Assembly: GCA_015179125.1 (NCBI GenBank)
Contig: WHVA01000011.1
Span: 372,001 to 436,000, forward strand
DNA length: 64,000 nucleotides
Source: Gautieria morchelliformis
Lineage: Eukaryota > Basidiomycota > Agaricomycetes > Gomphales > Gomphaceae
Direction: 5' to 3'
The translations under genes and the position numbers were made by a program. Numbering within the stretch: the stretch's first letter is position 1; each line of letters opens with the position of its first letter. This document shows, piece by piece, positions 58,438 to 64,000 of the stretch. The notes below the pieces were generated by a model. That model saw nothing but the letters and a program-made list of their open reading frames with translations. It was not told the DNA's origin and did not search any database.

Positions 58438-59131
58438 TCATTGGTATCGATCTGCGTACGAGGGAGATACGTATGAGGAAGGCCTTGAGGACGACTGGAC
58501 GGCGTTGTTATTGGATGCACTGGGCGTCGTCTGGGCATCCATGGCAGCCAGTTGGTCAACTAGATCATCCATGACCGACTTTGGCGCAGTCGTCGCATCA
58601 GTGGAAGAACGAGCAGTCCCAGAGAGTGGTCTGTCCACGCGTACAGGAACCAAAGGTACACCTTGTGGTTCGAAGCCGGGTGCAATGCGCCGTAAAGCAT
58701 CGCGTTTTCGACGCTCCTTGTCATCCTCGCGAGAACGAAGATATGACTCGCGCCGCGCCGCATGCGCGACAAGTGTGCTCTGGCGAGCGCTTTCCAGAGT
58801 CAGGATATGGGGCTCGAGGGTGAAGGGATACACGAACTGCTCTCCTATCAGGGAGCGAACCGCACAGGTAGTGTAGGACGTACATAAGCCGTAACATCCT
58901 CTGGTAGTGGGTGGATATCTGGAGGCATCTCGACCTTACCGGCACGATAGTCAGCTGCAGACTTTGGATAGTCAGTATTGAGTCGTTCGTACTGGAGGTG
59001 GTACACGGAGACTGGGCGACTTGATTAGCGGCACGTTTGCCGCACTAGCATACTGCGAAAGGCCTGTGTAAACTTATGATCAGTCTGTCCTATGCCGCCT
59101 TAGGCGACGACGAAGCACCTTGCTCGGTCAT
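58438..59131 (-). CDS. conserved-looking protein of unknown function (one-base frameshift)
   Basis: Three exons (59131-59119, 59063-58884, 58836-58438) give about 196 residues if one extra base in the GGG at 59014-59016 is ignored. The spliced protein then reads MTEQGLSQYASAANVPLIKS, SVYHLQYERLNTDYPKSAAD, MPPDIHPLPEDVTAYFVYPF, TLEPHILTLESARQSTLVAH and a charged helix REDDKERRKRDALRRIAPGF. It ends in a Ser/Thr-rich tail. The compact N-terminal block looks well conserved (few low-complexity residues, precise introns), but I do not recognise the family. No membrane span or catalytic motif is seen. It shares a ~190-bp divergent promoter with the sphingoid phosphatase gene. Confidence 0.68.
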
Positions 59132-59323
59132 GATAGTCACCGGCGAAAGAGTTGACCCGGCTGACTCAAATAATTTATTTTTGATGAAGCTAATAAAAAC
59201 CTGGTCGTCTTCGTTCCGATATCTGATTATCCTTATACCGTTGTACCATCTATAGCACTTTCCTCGCGGCTACAGCTACAACTACTGGGTGATACGGACA
59301 CACGCGGTCCCTTCAGCTACAGT

Positions 59324-61198
59324 ATGGACGACTCTGCAGGGGTCTTCGACCCAAGCTCTGATCCCCCCACTCGAGCGTCTACCCCACCGCTGACGCCTTT
59401 CCTCGAGGGAACTTGGCAGGAGAAATCGTCAGAGGCGGTTCTGGAGGCTAGCGCGGGTGTTCTACCTGACGATGTGTACGACGTGGCCTTGTCCCGGTGG
59501 GGAGCGGCCATCCGAAGGTTCCTCGTAAGAATTCTAAAGAAACAGAGTGATTGGATAGCTGCAATGCAAGTGAGTTGCCACTGAGGTTTGGCTCTCGCAT
59601 GCGTACTGAGAGGTTGCACAGGCACGGGTGAGAACCGACTGGCTCGACGCCTACTTTGTCTACACTTCATCCTTAGGGACGCACACGTTCTTCATGACAC
59701 TTCTTCCTGCAGTCTTTTTCTTTGGTCATGACAGGACAGGACGAGGGTCAGAAATGCTTTGACTTACACAAAATTTCAAGTTGACAAAATACGTAGATTG
59801 GTCGTCATATTGGGCATGGGCGTATACTGGACGTCGATTATCAAGGACTTTGTATGCGCTCCACGCCCATACGCGCCACCGGTCGTCCGTCTTAGTATGT
59901 CCAGCAAGGTCACTGATGCATCCTGTACTCATGTCTTCGATCAGAAATGGGAAATCATCACCTTGAATATGGTTTTCCGTCCACCCATTCAACCAACTCG
60001 GCTTCTATCGCTCTGTACATTCATACCCTGATTTATCGGTTGTATCTGTCGGGCACCATCTCAACCACGACCTTGTACTGGTTACAAGCTGCCCTTGCCT
60101 GGTATACCTTTAGCATCGTGTTCGGTCGGTTGTACTGCGGCATGCACAGTATTTTAGACTGTGCAGTCGGCGTAATCATAGGCGCTGCCATTTGGGCATC
60201 ATATTGGGCCACAGAGGATGTCATTGAACAGTGGATATCTACTCCTGGGTGGCCGGGTACGTTATTCATGCACGTTTGGAACTCCTTGTCGATGACTTTC
60301 CTCGTAGTTCCTGTAACCTTGATTTCTCTTGGTGAATGAAGCATGGTATTTTTGTGATCAAAATTTGACGTTGATTCAACATGCTAGGTCTCCTTATGAT
60401 CAACCAGCATCCCCAGCCTGTTGACGATTGCCCGTGTTTTGAGGACTCCATAGCTTTTGTATCGTCAATGGTGGGGGTCCTATTAGGAGAGTGGCATGCT
60501 ATTCAGTTTGGTTTACTTCAAAGCAAAGACTCATCTTACGGCGACGGGCCTAACTGGGCCATCTGGTTGAGCTTTGCCGCCCTAAAGCTGTTCTTCGGTA
60601 AGCCTTAATCGTTTGATCACCGCCCGACAGAACCAATGATAGTTTCTTAATTCCCCAGGCATCCTTTCCATCTTCGTCTGGCGTCTTGTCGCTAAGAAGG
60701 TCCTTCACACGGTTCTTCCCCCAACATTCCGTTTCGCTGCGCACATTTTCACGTTACCAAATCGCCGCTTTTACACGCCCGCCACAGACTATGAGCGTGT
60801 CCCGATCGAGCCAGGACTGCACCCCATTCCTAGTGTCATTGATTTGACACTCTCACCTAGTGTGTCGTCTCAGGCGTCTGCATCTTTACCGCGTTTTGGG
60901 AGTGAGGGCCTCAAATTACGCAATGGTAATACCGGAGAGGCGAAAGCTCCTGCCAACGAATGGCCTGATAAGGGCACCGTTAATATCCATGATTCATACA
61001 GCGGTGCCTCAGATAAACCCGAGGGCAAGAGGAAACATTATGATGCCGATGGTGGGGAAATTTTTTTATGTCTATGTGGAGGCATTGACATATCTTCTGT
61101 TAGTGTTGACCAGAGCGATGGTCTATGCTGGGATTGGCATGATTGCCTCTGAGTGGGGCCCCGTCGTATTCCAATTTCTCGGTTGGAGTGGACCATAG
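59324..61198 (+). CDS. LCB3: sphingoid long-chain-base phosphate phosphatase (LCB3/SPP family)
   Basis: ER membrane PAP2-type enzyme that dephosphorylates sphingosine/dihydrosphingosine 1-phosphate and feeds bases back to ceramide synthesis. The model is 500 residues in eight exons (59324-59569, 59622-59746, 59797-59894, 59945-60256, 60308-60331, 60388-60597, 60659-61051, 61104-61198), including a 24-nt microexon. All three lipid-phosphatase motifs are intact: K140-x6-R147-P148 (KDFVCAPRP), PSTH at 168-171, and R218-x5-H224-x3-D228 (GRLYCGMHSILD). Several hydrophobic segments surround them. A soluble Ser/Pro-rich loop (about 370-450) precedes the final membrane span VLTRAMVYAGIGMIASEWGP. The last exon and its intron are duplicated just downstream. 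Confidence 0.93.
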
Positions 61199-61200
61199 GA

Positions 61201-61366
61201 GAAAACATTATGATGCCAACGGTGGGAATTTTTATTATGTCTAGGTGGAGGCATTAACATATCTTCTGTTAGTGTTGGCCAGAACGATGGTCTATGCTGG
61301 GATTGGCATGATTGCCTCTGAGTGGGGCCCTGTCGTATTCCAATTTCTTGGTTGGAGTGGAACGTC
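61201..61366 (+). repeat. tandem copy of the LCB3 last intron and exon
   Basis: Matches 61031-61196 at a 170-bp offset with few changes, including the acceptor CTTCTGTTAG and the exon start. The copy has no stop at the same place and reads on for ~40 residues. It could act as an alternative last exon. Confidence 0.85.
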
Positions 61367-62525
61367 CCAATGGAAAAAATGTATGTACTTATCCATCAAC
61401 TGTACCGATCAAGAGGCAAGAATTTCTGGGGGGTGCTTGGTGTCGTCATTTAGTATATATCGCTCTTATTTCGCATTCAATAATTGCTATTAGCTTTGAA
61501 AATTGACCGCCCTACACATCAACTTGAGATCGAGGAGCATTATCATGACTATCAGCACGTCCAACGTTCAGTAAATGAAGAAGCTCGCCGCAATAAACAT
61601 CCAGTCGTATCCTTCTGACGAATGTTCTCTCCACTTGACCTTGCGCGCAAGACTTCGGGCCTTACATGACTTTCAGCATCGCTTCCAAGAGCGATAGATA
61701 TCTCCCGTTTAGCTTTAGTGTACCTTGCTACACGTCCATAGGTGATCGTGGAGTATTCATAAGCCTTCCGCGACCATGAGGTGGGCATGATTGCAAGACG
61801 ACATAGAATACTAGTCAGATCATGGTTGAGTTTGGCTGCGCGTAGCGCCTGCTAGTACGATCGAAAGAGCCTGCATATATTGTGGAGCCTGGCGAAGAAG
61901 AACATTCGTCCTGAAAGGGGTCTCTTAGTCACGAACGGGTAGAGTAGGAGGTCGACTCAATGATGACTTACAGTGGTATAATGCCCGACAGCAAGGTGTG
62001 CAAATAAGAATGTCAAACACAAACCACCTGCCAAACTTCTAAATGGCACATTATATTGCCGTTATGGTTATAAACAAATGCGATAAAACTTGTGCGAAGA
62101 TAAATAACGGCAGGCTTACGTCTCATGTACCTAACTTGCACGGGATGACAGATGCTCGGCACATTCATTCCCAGGATATTTGCAGCAAAAGTTGATTACC
62201 ATGACCTAAATGTACGACACGACAATTACTGGGGGACAAAACCGAGATGAATTGCAGCGTTTGATTCAATATTCAAAGGAGGAAAGTCTAACAATGTAAT
62301 TAGTCACCCCATCAGTATACTCGAGTGGCTCCACATTAACGTTAATATAGCTTACCTCCACATACACAGTACATACATACAAATCCGAATCTGATCCACC
62401 ATTGTCATAAAACGATGCCCTCCCTATCATCCTAGTCGCACTTATCTGATCCAGTTTCCACAGCCGGCTGTGGCGGGGGTACTCGCTTAGACGAGCGAGG
62501 CCGAGTTCATAGAAGATGGATGCTG
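61367..62525. other. intergenic between LCB3 and calcineurin A (convergent genes)
   Basis: Mostly AT-rich. A 78-codon minus-strand frame from an ATG at 61788 reads as plausible protein (KAYEYSTITYGRVARYTKAK) but stands alone and is unidentified. The right end is the 3' untranslated region of calcineurin A. Confidence 0.45.
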
Positions 62526-63962
62526 CTATTGCTGTGAATTCGTCTGGTCGCCCCCTTCATCCGCTTCTAGTTGTACTGCCTCCCTGATGAGGGACATTGT
62601 GCTCTCTACGCTCCGTTGTCTGTTACTTGGGCTAGTTCTGGTCGTTCCGAGGCTCTGTTGGCGCGCGTGGCCGCGTCCAACTGCCTCGGCGGGACACCCT
62701 CTCACTTGGCCCCCATTAGCAGGATCTAAACTTGCGGTGGACCCTGAATTAGGAGTGGCAGGCAAACGACCAGGGAGCGCGTCCTTTTTAATCTCGCCAG
62801 GTGTACTCGGAGACTGAGTGCCGTTTGGAGGAGTGGGATGGTTAGAAAAGATAGGTTTGGGTGCCTTCGAGTCTGGATTGACAATTTCTGGTGGTAAACG
62901 TTCATTCTCAATGTCCATCTTTCGCCTGCGCATCATAGAATCGACCAATGTATCACATCCCACAGAAACGATGCACGTACGCATCGTCAAAGCTTGTAAT
63001 AGCAAGTCGAATCCCTTCAGCACCTGTCGCCAGGGCCCCGTACGGAAGTTTGGCTGAGCCCGAGATGCTTTTGAGTTCAGACACCCTCTCGGACTCCTCC
63101 CTGCGAATGGCGATTTTTTTTATTAGTGAGTAAATATACAGGACTGGGAATACAGACCGTAGAAGCGCAAACACCCTTGACATCCGGCCAATAGCCCTGA
63201 TTTTATTCCGAATAATCATTCGACGCTCTGAGGCGTGGGCTAAAGCTGTGGTCGGAGACATTGGCGGCAGTGATGCATCATCTCCGTCGGCTTCTTCCAG
63301 TTCCTCCTTTGTGCAACAGTTGAGAACCGCCACCAACATGTCAGTGACTGTACGATATGCCTATTGTTACAACGACGCAAGGCACAAAGATGCCATGTCA
63401 CTTACTCTTCTCTCCGACAAATGGTAAGCTCCAGGTGAAGACATCCATAAAGTTTGGCAGCCAATACGGATGCGGCGTTGCGTTGTACTGCCTGATGTTC
63501 ATAACATTGGCTTCATATTTGAACACGGCCGCCTTATTGTTGTAAACGTCAAGATAATTAGGGGCCGAGAATATGGTCATGACTGCGGGAAATCCCGTGG
63601 CTGCCGTTTTACGGTAACAGCGATATCTAGATGAAAGTGACCAAGTTAATGCCAGCATGCTGGGAGCATGTGAACGGATCTCACCCGGCATCTTGAGCCT
63701 CGTGAGCTCGTATGATAGACAACAGGTTGTTTCTCTCCAGAAAATGGCATGCTGCCTGATAACTATGCAAGTTGTAACTCATCAACAGCACCGAAGACCT
63801 GGGAATATTGTATGCAACTTACGTGAAGAAAAATGAGCATCCTCGAACGTGATTGGGGACAAAGCTGCTATGCGTTTTCTCCTGTCCAAAGTCTTCAATC
63901 GGATCGGACCACAGAATATCGCACATGAGACCCTTTGTCGGTGGGTCACGAAAACGATCAAT
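62526..63962 (-). CDS. CNA1: calcineurin A, catalytic subunit (C-terminal part; 5' end outside window)
   Basis: Ca2+/calmodulin-activated Ser/Thr phosphatase that dephosphorylates Crz1-type factors; cytosolic, partnered by calcineurin B. Six exons are visible (63962-63823, 63762-63685, 63626-63406, 63347-63158, 63100-62981, 62925-62526), phase-consistent and giving 382 residues. The catalytic domain shows [38 protein letters not shown] and [20 protein letters not shown]. The calcineurin-B-binding helix follows ([11 protein letters not shown]-type: [18 protein letters not shown]). Then come the calmodulin-binding segment [20 protein letters not shown] and the autoinhibitory segment [18 protein letters not shown]. 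The C-terminal tail is Pro/Ser-rich. The N-terminal half of the phosphatase lies beyond 64000; the sequence from 63963 to the edge is intron. Confidence 0.97.
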
Positions 63963-64000
63963 CTGCAGGCAAGTTTACTTGCCGTGATGACAGAGGTAAT

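Noticed and set aside
1-64000. CRISPR arrays, tRNA or rRNA genes, bacterial operon signals
   Set aside because: None seen. Spliced genes and element types are fungal nuclear. A tRNA scan could not be run, so a missed tRNA is possible.

Overview
The window is nuclear DNA of a filamentous basidiomycete, most likely a wood-decay agaricomycete. The evidence is genes dense in 47-68 bp GT-AG introns, a secreted glyoxal oxidase of the white-rot type, and fungal mobile elements (a Crypton, a Helitron helicase, several LTR families and a tyrosine-recombinase retroelement). Gene models below were built by hand from splice signals and reading-phase agreement. No RNA evidence or database search was available.

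Left part (1-11.7 kb, very GC-rich): the 3' end of an unassigned Ser/Pro/Ala-rich protein; a 5.4 kb gene-poor stretch with a 79-bp tandem repeat; a MITF/TFE-like bHLH regulator with an unusually long loop (minus strand); and a 724-residue glyoxal oxidase with an extra N-terminal beta-rich domain (minus strand).

Middle part (11.8-50 kb, AT-richer): a repeat-dominated accessory region. It holds a 5'-truncated P450 relic, a decayed Crypton, inverted-repeat (MITE-like) arms, a Helitron helicase remnant, a Ty3/Gypsy-type gag-protease element, and at least five copies of a ~1.0 kb solo-LTR family, one nested in another with a clean 5-bp target duplication. It also holds a recent, structurally complete but RT-less LTR element of 5.85 kb with a Tf1/sushi-like self-priming signature and a captured piece of a glyoxal oxidase gene, and a tyrosine-recombinase retroelement relic. 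Two host genes lie among them: a previously hidden four-finger C2H2 zinc-finger gene made by internal duplication, and an NmrA-like reductase gene.

Right part (50-64 kb): a compact housekeeping block. It contains RPN1 (26S proteasome base), LIN1/CD2BP2 (GYF-domain U5 snRNP factor), SEH1 (nucleoporin/SEACAT WD40 protein), a conserved-looking unidentified gene, an LCB3-type sphingoid-base-phosphate phosphatase with a duplicated last exon, and the 3' two-thirds of calcineurin A. SEH1 and its neighbour each need a one-base correction in a G/C run, which suggests sequencing error.

The genes do not form a pathway. The most informative structures are the four-finger zinc-finger gene, the self-primed LTR element carrying host-gene sequence, and the clustered TCACNTGA motifs in the Ty3/Gypsy-type LTR.
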